Both the position numbers and the translations under genes were made by a program. A model generated the notes under the pieces. That model saw only the letters and a list, made by a program, of their open reading frames with translations. It was not told the DNA's origin and made no database searches. Positions 63,541 to 64,000 of a DNA stretch of 64,000 nucleotides are shown here, piece after piece. The DNA is from Synechococcus sp. UW140 (lineage in GTDB: Bacteria; Cyanobacteriota; Cyanobacteriia; PCC-6307; Cyanobiaceae), in NCBI RefSeq assembly GCF_900474295.1, contig NZ_UCOB01000023.1:1-64000 (forward strand). Reading direction: 5' to 3'. The number at the start of each line of letters is the position of its first letter. Within the stretch, counting starts at the first letter, position 1.

Positions 63541-64000
63541 CAGAACCCGAGAGCGGAAAGCACGTCCTCTTCGCTGAGGTCGCGGAGATCAGAGCCCGCA
63601 CCCCCCAGGCAGCGCACCCCTTGACGTGTTGGTAGATCGGCCTCATCCGCTCCAAGGGCCACCAGTGGCACACCGGCATACACCGCCAGAAGCTGAGTGA
63701 CGGGGCAGCTGCTGAGCACCACATCCGAGCAGGCCACCTGGGCGGCGCGGATGTTGAGCTTCCCTCCAGCCGGTAAGTGCTGGCTGCGCAAAGAGTCCAA
63801 GCGCTGGCGGATGGTGTCTGGCAGCCGCTGCCAGCGATCGGCGGGCCAGTCGTTGTTGTCCTGACCAGGAGCAAGCAGCAGCAAGGGACCGTCACCGGCG
63901 GGCTGGTCGGCACGCACTAATTCCAGCGCTGCAGCAGGCAGGGACAGGCGGAAGGCGTCGGCATCGAGCTTTAGGCCGATCGGCTGAAGAAAACTGCTGG
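63540..64000 (-). CDS. Glycosyltransferase family 9 (partial, C-terminal)
   Basis: The frame is open to the window edge and ends at the TGA 63540-63542. Visible are PLLLLAPGQDNNDWPADRWQ (the nucleotide-binding P-G-x-D/W-P-x-x-x-W segment), AAQVACSDVVLSSCPVTQLL and AVYAGVPLVALGAD, as in heptosyltransferase (GT9) proteins. About 153 residues are present, so the N-terminal domain lies beyond base 64000. A role in LPS or other surface glycan synthesis is likely. The stop overlaps the start of the channel gene. Confidence 0.75.
   Translation of the reverse strand, partial: SSFLQPIGLKLDADAFRLSLPAAALELVRADQPAGDGPLLLLAPGQDNNDWPADRWQRLPDTIRQRLDSLRSQHLPAGGKLNIRAAQVACSDVVLSSCPVTQLLAVYAGVPLVALGADEADLPTRQGVRCLGGAGSDLRDLSEEDVLSALGF

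Overview
The window looks like a marine picocyanobacterium, most likely Synechococcus (subcluster 5) or a close relative. Supporting features are the compact gene order, a cyanobacterial ndhB, Ycf46-type AAA+ and Vipp1-like genes, a cyAbrB regulator, CobT-like, DUF2232 and DUF2808 proteins, and a DUF1651 family member, a small-protein family I associate with marine picocyanobacteria. The assignment is inferred from recognised families; no database search was possible.

Positions 1-14,200 are accessory sequence with low coding density. They hold short hypothetical genes, gene fragments, repeated GC hairpins and one large AT-rich insert-like gene (an LCAT-type lipoprotein hydrolase, 3816-5297). 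Three very short genes encode peptides with double-glycine (bacteriocin/microcin-type) leaders: 311-412, 1292-1450 and 11125-11271. Two are preceded by identically spaced 11-bp-phased arrays of TCACCAGA boxes and the third by a decayed version. The stretch 8.7-14.2 kb is bounded by an intact tRNA-Arg(UCU) and a degenerate direct repeat of that tRNA's 3' half plus its terminator, as expected for an old tRNA-targeted island. Inside it are a DNA polymerase A C-terminal remnant, a DUF1651 gene, two small secreted proteins and a double-glycine peptide. Between the two accessory stretches, 6169-8377 is a coupled phospholipid module (PlsC-like, CdsA-like, CDP-alcohol phosphatidyltransferase with an Asn-variant motif).

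From 14.2 kb onward the sequence is dense core genome. 14.3-28.9 kb: HTH protein, rsmI, cysQ, pnp, rpsN, an rseP-type protease, serS, the AAA+ ATPase, YceD/DUF177, yidC, a PH-domain protein, rnpA, rpmH, DUF2808, aroH and sppA. 28.9-38.3 kb: EamA transporter, GT4 and GT39 glycosyltransferases, a DUF721/DciA-like protein, vipp1/pspA, thioredoxin, aminotransferase, birA, M23 peptidase and an OmpR-type regulator. 38.4-50.6 kb: ABC ATPase, ndhB, topA, a lipoprotein, DUF2232, cobT, a Tat lipoprotein, a ferredoxin-fused aldo/keto reductase, a DUF151 nuclease, ribE, DUF308 and cyAbrB.

50.7-58.1 kb is a respiratory block: ctaC-ctaD-ctaE read one way and ctaA-ctaB plus an ABC-2 exporter pair read the other way from a 282-bp divergent region, so the oxidase and the enzymes that make its heme A sit together. 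The CtaC subunit carries an unusual Met/His repeat. The right end holds nanE, groEL, fabG, a TrkA-N potassium channel and a truncated GT9 glycosyltransferase. Many genes overlap by 1-4 bases (ATGA type), which suggests translationally coupled operons.
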